Source: a virus
Direction: 5' to 3' (one strand)
IMG/VR virus record: IMGVR_UViG_3300030104_004863
Span: 1-37,948 of that record
DNA: 37,948 nucleotides
Part shown: piece after piece, positions 32,076 through 37,948 of the stretch
Position numbering within the stretch: the stretch's first letter is position 1
Layout: the number at the start of each line of letters is the position of its first letter
Program-made: the position numbers and the translations under genes
The notes under the pieces: model-generated
Databases searched by the model: none
Seen by the model: only the letters and a program-made list of their open reading frames with translations
Told to the model about the DNA's origin: nothing

Positions 32076-33242
32076 TTAACCTATTTTACTAATAAGAACT
32101 CTAATATCATTTGTGGTGGGTGCGGAAGCAAAACCTATAGTTACTACATCAGCATCAGTTCTTACTACATCAGCGTAGACTGTATCGTATGAGCTAGCGT
32201 CATATAGCTGCACAATAACATCTCTAGACCCTAAATTATGGGTAACGGTATAACTTGTTGCGCTGCCATCACCAATACTAGCCGCGAACGTGCTTTCTTG
32301 TATGCTTTGTATAGTTTTAAAGTTTGAACCATCTTTTGTATATTCCCATATATCACTTCCTTCATTCCATCTTAAAGATACATTTGTAGAATCGCCTCTT
32401 TCAACTTCAATACCAGCATTTTCGCTCGGAGTTCCTGTTGCATTACTATTTAAAGTAATTATATTGTCAGCAAGATTTATTGTTTCTGTATTAACTGTTG
32501 TTGTGGTTCCTGAAACAGTTAAATTACCTGAAATAATTAAGTTACCACCAACGGTTACATTATTAGGTAAACCAATTTGTATTTGATTATTACTTACTGT
32601 AGTTTCAATTTCGTTTGTTGTGCCTGCAAATGTTAAAGTATCTGTTCCAACAGTTACAACGTCATTTGAACCTGAATCTGCAGCTATTGTTAAGCTTGAG
32701 CTTATTGCCGCTGTGCTAGCAGCCGTTATCTGCCCTTGGGCATTTACCGATAAAACAGGTATTGCAGTTGATGAACCATAATCAGCAGCAGTAACGCCTG
32801 TATCGGATATATTAAAAGTTCTATTAGCTGTTATATCTCCACCTCCTGATAATCCTGTACCAGCCGTTAAAGTTACACCACTGTGATCTATATGCTCATT
32901 TGCTACAAATCCACTTAAGTTGTCATGGCTTATTTCGCTATCGTTAGTTGCTATAGAATCTGCGCTTACTGTTATACCGGTTCCAGCACCAATATTTAAA
33001 GTTACAGCTCCAGTTGCCCCACCTCCTGTTAAACCAGACCCTGCCGTAACTTCTGAAATGTCACCGGACATGTTTATAAAAGCTGAGCCATTATAAAAAT
33101 ATATTGATTTATCTCCTGCTGTGGAATCATAATATATTTGTCCTTCCACAGGTGAACTAGGCGCGGTGCCTAAATTTTGAATTACAGCATTTTGTAATTC
33201 ATTTTTATTTAAATTAATATCTGTTAAGTATGATAGTGCCAT
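32076..33242 (-). CDS. Tail fibre-like repeat protein
   Basis: The 388-residue product is Ser/Thr/Gly-rich with repeats such as A-G-S-G-L-T-G-G-G-A-T-G and G-T-G-I-T-V, then N-V-T-V-G-G-N-L-I-I-S-G-N-L-T-V-S-G-T. A widely seen fibre segment follows (T-I-N-L-A-D-N-I-I-T-L-N-S-N). The C-terminus (V-T-H-N-L-G-S-R-D-V-I-V-Q-L-Y-D) is a typical receptor-tip or capping domain of phage fibres. The start (Y-Y-D-S-T-A-G-D-K-S-I-Y-F-Y-N-G) is also common in appendage proteins. It is 11 bp upstream of the S74 fibre, suggesting that the two are parts of one appendage. Confidence 0.75.
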   Translation of the reverse strand: MALSYLTDINLNKNELQNAVIQNLGTAPSSPVEGQIYYDSTAGDKSIYFYNGSAFINMSGDISEVTAGSGLTGGGATGAVTLNIGAGTGITVSADSIATNDSEISHDNLSGFVANEHIDHSGVTLTAGTGLSGGGDITANRTFNISDTGVTAADYGSSTAIPVLSVNAQGQITAASTAAISSSLTIAADSGSNDVVTVGTDTLTFAGTTNEIETTVSNNQIQIGLPNNVTVGGNLIISGNLTVSGTTTTVNTETINLADNIITLNSNATGTPSENAGIEVERGDSTNVSLRWNEGSDIWEYTKDGSNFKTIQSIQESTFAASIGDGSATSYTVTHNLGSRDVIVQLYDASSYDTVYADVVRTDADVVTIGFASAPTTNDIRVLISKIG

Positions 33243-33248
33243 AATTTT

Positions 33249-33947
33249 TTAGTTTACATGTACTTTTCCTGTGAAGGAAGACGTAAATGTTATTTTGAAT
33301 GAGTTTATATTTATATGTTGAATATCGCCAAATACTTCATTTCCTGCCGAATCTACTGTTGTAACAGAAGGAAATTTATTTAAGTTATGTGCTATTGTTT
33401 GTGCGGAGTCGGCTGAAAATGTAATAGTATTAGATACAAAGTTTTTATCTGAACCTCCTTTACGAGATACCGATAAAGAATAATGCTTGTCCGCTACAAT
33501 AGTTCCATTGCCTTCTCTGAATGATACAGTAAATGTTGCAAAATTTTCGCCACTGCCTCCAGCGGTAATATTACTTACCGCGTAAATACCAAAATTATTT
33601 GGATTGTCTGTTTGTGAAATAACTATATCATTACCCGATAAAGAGGTTAAATAGGTTTGTACTGATTGACTATTGGTGTTTAAATAAGAAAAAACTAAAG
33701 AGCTAATAGCGCTAAAAGCACTAGCTCCTCCTCCGCTTATATTAAACTCTCCTGTATTGGGTGCTGATTTATCTTTAAATTTATAAGATATTTGGCCATT
33801 AACACTTAATAAACTAGAATTATTTAAAAACCCTGCAATATCTTCTAGTTTAAAATTTTTAGTACCGTTCCCTGAAGAATCTGTGCCTATAATTTTATCA
33901 GTTTTAGACACGTTGCCGTCTAAATCGTAAGTACTAATTTTTGCCAT
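33249..33947 (-). CDS. Tail appendage protein with fibre-type N-terminus
   Basis: The 232-residue product begins M-A-K-I-S-T-Y-D-L-D-G-N-V-S-K-T-D-K-I-I and then G-T-D-S-S-G-N-G-T-K-N-F, a usual virion-binding start of fibre proteins from marine phages. The body is beta-rich, and the end has I-A-H-N-L-N-K-F-P-S-V-T-T-V-D-S-A-G-N, a fibre-tip module related to the one ending the neighbouring 388-residue protein. It may be the adaptor between tail and long fibre, or a short fibre. It is separated from its neighbours by 5-6 bp. Confidence 0.7.
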   Translation of the reverse strand: MAKISTYDLDGNVSKTDKIIGTDSSGNGTKNFKLEDIAGFLNNSSLLSVNGQISYKFKDKSAPNTGEFNISGGGASAFSAISSLVFSYLNTNSQSVQTYLTSLSGNDIVISQTDNPNNFGIYAVSNITAGGSGENFATFTVSFREGNGTIVADKHYSLSVSRKGGSDKNFVSNTITFSADSAQTIAHNLNKFPSVTTVDSAGNEVFGDIQHININSFKITFTSSFTGKVHVN

Positions 33948-33952
33948 TTAAT

Positions 33953-34414
33953 TTATTTTTTAAATATACTTGTAACCTTTTCCCCACTCCTTCCACCAAA
34001 ATATGCTAAAACAACAGACATCATAACTTTTTCAAAAGTATCATTCCATGTTTCACCTATGTGGAAAGGTATCGTATCTACACTATCAAGTAGTCCAGCT
34101 AAAGAAAAAACAACAATACACCATACTAAAACTAATGGACGTACATTCTTCGAAAGCCACGAATCTGAAGCGGCATCCGCCTGCCAACGATTTGTTATAG
34201 CTTCCATTTCTTTGTTTTGTTGTTCGTATATTAATTGTTGTAATTTTATTTTATCTTCGCTACTTGCGTCAGATTTTCCTATTGCAGCAATAGCTTCAGC
34301 AGGTGAAGTTACACCTTTAAGTATATTACCTAATGTTGGGTTTGCTATAGAAGCAGCACCAAACAAAAGTTTACCTACAGTAGTTTCTGCAAATTTCTTT
34401 TTTGGCTTAGACAT
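33953..34414 (-). CDS. Holin-like membrane protein (GTA/3TM type)
   Basis: The 153-residue product has a weakly hydrophobic region at about 14-45, the hallmark R-W-Q-A-D-A-A-S-D-S-W-L-S-K-N-V-R-P-L just before a strong membrane helix (about 93-110), and a second helix at 128-140 ending in a Gly/basic stretch (Y-F-G-G-R-S-G-E-K). This layout matches the holin family known as three-TM holins of gene transfer agents. The endolysin lacks a signal peptide, so a holin is needed and this is the best candidate, although it is about 32 kb away at the other end of the block. It overlaps the upstream gene by 1 bp (TAATG). Confidence 0.75.
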   Translation of the reverse strand: MSKPKKKFAETTVGKLLFGAASIANPTLGNILKGVTSPAEAIAAIGKSDASSEDKIKLQQLIYEQQNKEMEAITNRWQADAASDSWLSKNVRPLVLVWCIVVFSLAGLLDSVDTIPFHIGETWNDTFEKVMMSVVLAYFGGRSGEKVTSIFKK

Positions 34415-34587
34415 TATTTCTTTAATTTAAATTGTTTTTTATAAGGAACTAAATTATTTAGAGCCTGTCTTCTACCCTCACAACCACATGGAATATTAAG
34501 CCCATTAGAAACTTTATCTACCATTGCTTTTATACCAGTTGCTGTGGTGAATTTATGTATTGTGTCGCCTAATCCTCTTGATTTCAT
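34414..34587 (-). CDS. Tiny conserved phage protein, GLGDTI family (57 aa)
   Basis: This frame runs from ATG at 34587 to TAA at 34414-34416, giving 57 residues: G-L-G-D-T-I-H-K-F-T-T-A-T-G-I-K, then C-G-C-E-G-R-R-Q-A-L-N-N-L-V-P-Y. I recognise this motif pair (GLGDTI...TGI, then CGC.RR...L) from very short proteins widespread in phages of Bacteroidetes and marine hosts. The Cys-x-Cys pair and basic character may indicate metal or nucleic-acid contact. It joins the holin gene by TAATG and follows the upstream gene by 1 bp. No function is known to me. Confidence 0.8.
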   Translation of the reverse strand: MKSRGLGDTIHKFTTATGIKAMVDKVSNGLNIPCGCEGRRQALNNLVPYKKQFKLKK

Positions 34588-34588
34588 A

Positions 34589-34876
34589 TTAACAATTCCA
34601 TTTTCTTCTTGCAGCTAAACCTCTTTCGCTTGTCCAACTTTTAGATCTAGCACAAAATGCTTTTCTTCTTTTATAAGCTTTACTACCTTTTTTTAATTTA
34701 GAAGGCGGTGTTGTAACAGCTGTTTTTAATTTACTCCCAGGGTTGTCTCTTCTGTATTTAGCAACGCCTTTAGCAGTCATACCACCACCTGCTTTTTTAC
34801 CAGTGCCTCTGCCTTTTTTAACTTTAGCGTAGTAACCTTTTGATTTTTTTCTCGACGGTGCGTTTTTACTTGGCAT
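34589..34876 (-). CDS. Small basic phage protein, DUF6321-like
   Basis: The 95-residue product is extremely basic and has M-T-A-K-G-V-A-K-Y-R-R-D-N-P-G-S-K-L-K-T, then P-S-K-L-K-K-G-S-K-A-Y-K-R-R-K-A-F-C, and ends R-R-K-W-N-C. This is a well-marked family (I know it as DUF6321) found in marine phages and other viruses. Conserved cysteines at the F-C-A-R and the terminal W-N-C could pair or bind metal. DNA compaction or virion packaging is a reasonable guess from charge only. It lies in the second cluster of tiny basic late proteins. Confidence 0.8.
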   Translation of the reverse strand: MPSKNAPSRKKSKGYYAKVKKGRGTGKKAGGGMTAKGVAKYRRDNPGSKLKTAVTTPPSKLKKGSKAYKRRKAFCARSKSWTSERGLAARRKWNC

Positions 34877-34879
34877 GAC

Positions 34880-34972
34880 CTATATTCTTTTAATTTTTTT
34901 CATTGATCTAAGCTTCTTAAAATCGGCACCTGTTATTTTATTAAAAGGCTTAGCCATTCTAGCTATTTTCAT
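34880..34972 (-). CDS. Tiny basic phage protein, KITGADFKKLR family (30+ aa)
   Basis: From ATG at 34972 to TAG at 34880-34882 the frame gives 30 residues: M-K-I-A-R-M-A-K-P-F-N-K-I-T-G-A-D-F-K-K, then L-R-S-M-K-K. The K-I-T-x-A-D-F-K-x-L-R motif is familiar from tiny phage proteins near holin genes. Such proteins usually have a few more residues before this. An upstream ATG at 34997 followed by K-K-L-S is one base out of frame, so the N-terminus may be lost through a one-base change in the T/A runs at 34977-34984. The function is unknown. Confidence 0.55.
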   Translation of the reverse strand: MKIARMAKPFNKITGADFKKLRSMKKIKRI

Positions 34973-35006
34973 TTGTTTTAAAGAAAGTTTTTTCATCTTA
35001 ATATCT

Positions 35007-35084
35007 CATTTTTCTTTTAGATGTTGTTTTTTTCTTTTTTTTTAAGACTTTTTTAGTTGTTGGGGATTTTTTTCCGTAAGGCAT
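35007..35084 (-). CDS. Tiny Lys-rich protein, possible frameshift gene
   Basis: The frame from ATG at 35084 reads M-P-Y-G-K-K-S-P-T-T-K-K-V-L and ends at TGA 35007-35009 after 25 residues. A -1 shift in the run of eight A residues (35043-35036 on the minus strand) would instead give a 28-residue Lys-rich protein ending K-R-K-M-R-Y, with TAA at 34999-35001, one base before the next ATG at 34997. That tight junction is typical of this block, so the shifted end may be the real one. Short M-P-Y-G-K-K-type basic proteins are common in phages. The function is unknown. Confidence 0.45.
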
Positions 35085-35103
35085 AATTTTAATTTTTAAA
35101 AGT

Positions 35104-35544
35104 TTAACGATTTTTATCTTTAATCATATCATCTATAGCTTTATTATAAACTTTATCTGTATATGATTTATTTTTATAAAACTTACTTCTTTCGCTTGTT
35201 GGTAAATCTTCTTCAGCTAACATTATTCTATATATTCTAGAAATTAACTGTGAACATTTAAAAGAAGTTTTATATATACTATATTTAATTGTAGTTCGAT
35301 TGCGATGTCTCCATACGTCTATCCAACCTTGTTTTCTTAATCTTTCCCATCTGTTTTTATCCCATGAATACGTATAAGTACCATCTATAAAATCATTACG
35401 TGTAAATCTTTTTTTACAATCAAGATATATTAGCAGCTCAAGATCAGCGTCATTTAGGCTATAAGTTTTACAGGCCCATTTACGAATGAGCCTATAATAT
35501 TTTAATAAATTTAAATCCCGTATGTCAATAGCGCTTAGCTTCAT
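35104..35544 (-). CDS. Winged-helix-like conserved phage protein
   Basis: The 146-residue product has L-L-K-Y-Y-R-L-I-R-K-W-A-C-K-T-Y, then L-N-D-A-D-L-E-L-L-I-Y-L-D, a wing-like segment T-Y-T-Y-S-W-D-K-N-R-W-E-R-L-R-K and W-R-H-R-N-R-T-T-I-K-Y. The A-D-L-E-L-L-I-Y-L start and R-L-R-K-Q-G-W-I-D-V-W-R wing resemble MarR-type winged helices, and I recall this protein as conserved in marine Bacteroidetes phages. It may be a DNA-binding late regulator or a structural adaptor; the sequence cannot decide. It overlaps groES by 4 bp, so all three are likely co-translated. Confidence 0.65.
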   Translation of the reverse strand: MKLSAIDIRDLNLLKYYRLIRKWACKTYSLNDADLELLIYLDCKKRFTRNDFIDGTYTYSWDKNRWERLRKQGWIDVWRHRNRTTIKYSIYKTSFKCSQLISRIYRIMLAEEDLPTSERSKFYKNKSYTDKVYNKAIDDMIKDKNR

Positions 35545-35798
35545 TCCACTAAAACTATATCACCGAGTTTTAATACATAATATAATTTTTCATTACATTC
35601 AACACCGTGACCCGCGTGTTTGTCGTAATAAACTATATCATTTTCTTTTAACATATCTGCTAAATGCCCAGCAGAAATAACTTTACCTTTTAAATATCTA
35701 ACATCAGTATTTTGATCTTCTGTTAATTCAAGTCCAGCAATTTTCTTAGGCTCTTCTTTTATTTTTTCTACAACGACAAAGTAATTAATTGCTTTCAT
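35541..35798 (-). CDS. groES: Cochaperonin GroES
   Basis: The 85-residue product shows the GroES barrel: an N-terminal strand Y-F-V-V-V-E-K-I-K-E-E, a mobile loop with K-K-I-A-G-L-E-L-T-E (equivalent of G-G-I-V-L), then K-G-K-V-I-S-A-G, N-D-I-V-Y-Y-D-K-H-A-G-H-G-V, and the closing V-L-K-L-G-D-I-V-L-V. The hydrophobic L-E-L would contact the GroEL apical domain. It is about ten residues shorter than bacterial GroES, with the roof loop reduced. Its start overlaps the groEL end by 14 bp, so the pair is coupled, but in the order groEL then groES, opposite to bacteria. It presumably caps the phage GroEL next door; use with the host chaperonin is also possible. Confidence 0.85.
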   Translation of the reverse strand: MKAINYFVVVEKIKEEPKKIAGLELTEDQNTDVRYLKGKVISAGHLADMLKENDIVYYDKHAGHGVECNEKLYYVLKLGDIVLVE

Positions 35799-37347
35799 AA
35801 TCTCTTACATTATTAATTACACAATCAGCAGAAAATATTGTATTAACAACACTAACTGCATTTTTTAAAGCCGTTTTAGTTACTAGTACTGGATCAATAA
35901 TTCCAGCCTTAACCATATTTACTTCTTTATTATTTACAACATCGATTCCAAATCCACGTTTTTTAGATTCTACATACTCTAAAGCCGCATTATCTAATAT
36001 AGTTGCATATGGCGATTTTATTGCTTCTAATAATATTTCTTCATATTCGTTTTCAGGTGCAATAGAAAAAGCTGCATCTAATAGTGCAACACCTCCACCG
36101 GCAACAATACCCTCTTGTAATGCTGCTTTTGTAGCATATATTGCGTCTTCAACTCTATCTTTTTTTTCTTTCATTTCAACTTTAGAATCAGCACCAACTT
36201 TTATCATTGCTACTTGGCCATTTAACATAGCTAATCTTTCTTGAAGTCTTTTCTTAAAGTAAGGATTTTTTTCTTCTTTTATTTGTTTTTCTACTACCTC
36301 TATTCTTTCATTTAAAACAACACCTTGATCTATTGTTTGCAATACGGTGTGGTTATCATCAGTTACTGATTGAATAGCATTACCTAAAACATCGGGTGAT
36401 ATTAAATCTAAATCATCACCTAATTCTTCATTTATAACTTTAGCCCCGGTAAGTATCGCAAGATCTTCAATAGTATTTTGTTTAGTTGGACCAAATCCAG
36501 GCAAATCTACAACATTTACTTTAATATTACCTTTGACTTTATTTGCTAGCAATGCCGCCATAGGTTGTTGTTCTACGCCTGCTATGATCAACAGACTTCT
36601 TTTTGATTTTATTACAAACTCCAAAACACTTTGTATTTTACGGATATTAGGTATTGGCGAAGATACTATGAGTACGTACGGATTTTCTAGCACTGCTTTA
36701 CCTTTATCCTTGTCTGTCATAAAATGTGGCGATTTGAGTCCGCAATCTATTCGTGTGCCCTCTACGAATTTAACGTATGTGTCTGGGGTCTCAGACTCTT
36801 CCATAAGGACGACACCATCCTTACCTACCTTTGAATAAGCTTGCGATATGACTTTACCTAAAGCTTTATCATTATTACAACTAATTTCTGCAACGCTTTG
36901 CAGCATTCCATCCTTTACTTCAACTGCTTTTTTATCAAGATATTTATTTACTTTTTCAAGCCCTGATAATATACCTTCTTTAATAGGCCTTACAGTTTGA
37001 GCGTATTTTTTTTCATTAGCTAAATGCAATAATGAATGAGCGAGAACGGTTGCTGTTGTGGTTCCGTCCCCCGCTTCTTTTACTGTGTTTCTAGCCGCTT
37101 CTTTAATTAAAGTTGCACCTATATTTTCAACCGGATCATATAAGACTACGGATTCTGCTACCGTTACACCATCTTTTGTAATCACCGGTTTACCTAACGC
37201 GTCTTCATATATGACGCATTTTCCTGAAGCACCTAGCGTAGATTTAACTGCATTAGTTAATTTATCTACGCCGTGCATTATTTTTTCTCTAGCGTTTATC
37301 CCGAAGGATAAATCTTTTACTATCTCACTTGGGTTATGATATTCCAT
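35785..37347 (-). CDS. groEL: Chaperonin GroEL (phage-encoded)
   Basis: The 520-residue product covers equatorial, intermediate and apical domains. ATP-site residues are kept: I-T-K-D59-G-V-T-V, E-A-G-D94-G-T-T-T-A-T, R-V-E-D401-A and A-G-G-G419. The apical domain aligns throughout, but substrate/GroES-contact positions differ from E. coli: Y199 and Y203 correspond to L204 and H208, L234 to Q239, and V264 to A268. The C-terminal Gly-Gly-Met tail is missing; the protein ends V-R-D-Y-E-S-N. The protein should form a folding ring, perhaps tuned to capsid or fibre proteins, as chaperonins are for several phage heads. It follows the 102-residue gene by 24 bp and overlaps groES by 14 bp. Base usage matches its neighbours, so acquisition is not recent. 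Confidence 0.95.
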   Translation of the reverse strand: MEYHNPSEIVKDLSFGINAREKIMHGVDKLTNAVKSTLGASGKCVIYEDALGKPVITKDGVTVAESVVLYDPVENIGATLIKEAARNTVKEAGDGTTTATVLAHSLLHLANEKKYAQTVRPIKEGILSGLEKVNKYLDKKAVEVKDGMLQSVAEISCNNDKALGKVISQAYSKVGKDGVVLMEESETPDTYVKFVEGTRIDCGLKSPHFMTDKDKGKAVLENPYVLIVSSPIPNIRKIQSVLEFVIKSKRSLLIIAGVEQQPMAALLANKVKGNIKVNVVDLPGFGPTKQNTIEDLAILTGAKVINEELGDDLDLISPDVLGNAIQSVTDDNHTVLQTIDQGVVLNERIEVVEKQIKEEKNPYFKKRLQERLAMLNGQVAMIKVGADSKVEMKEKKDRVEDAIYATKAALQEGIVAGGGVALLDAAFSIAPENEYEEILLEAIKSPYATILDNAALEYVESKKRGFGIDVVNNKEVNMVKAGIIDPVLVTKTALKNAVSVVNTIFSADCVINNVRDYESN

Positions 37348-37371
37348 TAAATTAAATTTATAAAGTGGTTA

Positions 37372-37680
37372 TTATTTGAAAGTTTTGACTACTTTAGGCC
37401 CTTTAGCAAACTCTAATCTTTTATTATAATGTTCAATACTTCCATCGATTGCGGCTTCTGCCGATTCGATTGTTTCCCTCCTGGTTACGTCATGCCATTC
37501 ATCAATTGGTTTGCCGTTAGCATCTAAGCTCTTGCATTCCGTTTGATAAAAGCCATTAGGTAATTGTACAATTCTCCAGTTTTTTTTGTCTGCAAAGAAT
37601 TCCCAGGTTTTTCGGGTTTCTTCGGATATTCCTTGGTTACTATTGTTCGCCCAGGAATAGGTTTTATAAAAAAATGTCAT
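37372..37680 (-). CDS. Small conserved phage protein
   Basis: The 102-residue product has W-R-I-V-Q-L-P-N-G-F-Y-Q-T-E-C-K-S, then W-H-D-V-T-R-R-E-T-I-E-S-A-E-A-A-I-D, and ends L-E-F-A-K-G-P-K-V-V-K-T-F-K. I recall this combination (LPNGxYQTE, DVTRRETIE, then I-x-H-Y) from small proteins next to fibre genes in marine phages. No catalytic site is evident; it looks like a compact alpha/beta domain. It lies between the truncated S74 fibre and groEL, so it is part of the late block. The function is unknown. Confidence 0.65.
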   Translation of the reverse strand: MTFFYKTYSWANNSNQGISEETRKTWEFFADKKNWRIVQLPNGFYQTECKSLDANGKPIDEWHDVTRRETIESAEAAIDGSIEHYNKRLEFAKGPKVVKTFK

Positions 37681-37715
37681 TGGTTTTGGTTTTATTATTT
37701 ATATAATTACACGGT

Positions 37716-37948
37716 TTAATTATTTTCTAATATTTCTATTCTAGCTTTTAAACTATCGTTATTTGCTTTAAGTTCTTGTATTGATTTAATTAATGGTGCT
37801 ATTAGCGCTTGATAATTAACCCCCTCGACTTGTAAACCTTTAGATTCATCTTCCATATCAATTTGAGAATATGTAACAAACCTATTATCAATCATATCTT
37901 CAGCAATTAATCCAACACTTTCCGCATCATCTTCTTTCATTTTAAACT
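37716..37948 (-). CDS. Tail fibre 3' end with S74 chaperone domain, truncated by window
   Basis: The frame stays open to the right edge, so the true start lies outside the window; the internal ATG at 37940 should not be taken as the start. The visible 77 residues are the second half of an S74 intramolecular chaperone: V-G-L-I-A-E-D-M-I, then G-V-N-Y-Q-A-L-I-A-P-L-I-K-S-I-Q-E-L-K and a terminal coiled coil (L-K-A-R-I-E-I-L-E). The S-D-x-R-x-K cleavage site would lie just outside. It is the second S74 fibre in this genome and differs in sequence from the one at 28942-32064, so they are not recent duplicates. Confidence 0.8.
   Translation of the reverse strand, partial: FKMKEDDAESVGLIAEDMIDNRFVTYSQIDMEDESKGLQVEGVNYQALIAPLIKSIQELKANNDSLKARIEILENN

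Noticed and set aside
1-37948. tRNA genes, integrase, attachment site or lysogeny regulator
   Set aside because: I saw no cloverleaf, no recombinase motifs and no repressor-type gene; nothing here supports a temperate lifestyle, though the early genes are outside the window.

Overview
The window is one arm of a tailed double-stranded DNA phage genome, most likely a marine virus with a short-tailed (podovirus-like) virion that infects a low-GC Bacteroidetes/Flavobacteriia host. The phage call rests on a contiguous terminase, portal, scaffold, major capsid and connector module. The short-tail call rests on nozzle-type tail proteins and large internal virion proteins, with no sheath, tail-tube or tape-measure gene seen. 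The host call is inference: the DNA is strongly AT-rich, most starts have an A/T-rich leader with no Shine-Dalgarno sequence, and several small proteins resemble families I know from marine Bacteroidetes phages. No database search was possible.

Nearly everything is on the minus strand in one dense late block, read from right to left, with many TAATG, ATGA and zero-gap junctions. From the right edge the order is: a truncated tail-fibre gene ending in an S74 chaperone domain (37716-37948); a small conserved protein; a chaperonin pair in the order groEL then groES (37347-35541); a winged-helix-like protein; tiny basic proteins; a holin-like membrane protein; three fibre/appendage proteins, the last with its own S74 domain (33947-28942); small conserved proteins; a protein with two GroES-like halves (28047-27448); a possible small terminase; and the large terminase (27231-25021).

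The virion core follows: portal, scaffold, major capsid protein, a UUCG-capped terminator-like hairpin just after the capsid gene, a head protein of unknown role, two connector/ring proteins, a two-gene tail nozzle, an acetyltransferase-like protein, two internal virion proteins, and a 2094-residue multidomain internal protein. That giant protein carries an HExxH motif, a sigma-region-2-like stretch and a PD-(D/E)xK-like stretch. A run of five small basic proteins follows, two of which I recovered by hand (2849-3010 and 3020-3151).

The left end is a lysis/envelope cassette: an M15 endolysin, a lipoprotein, two related membrane-anchored coiled-coil proteins, and an exported thioredoxin-fold protein that has lost its CxxC. 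It converges on the 3' end of a plus-strand ribonucleotide reductase gene (1-165). The 95-bp gap between them holds a nested inverted repeat and a bidirectional terminator.

The most unusual content is the folding machinery (GroEL, GroES and a separate two-domain GroES-like protein), the layered domains of the giant internal protein, domain insertions in conserved tail proteins, and three places where a small or structural gene appears to continue in another frame.
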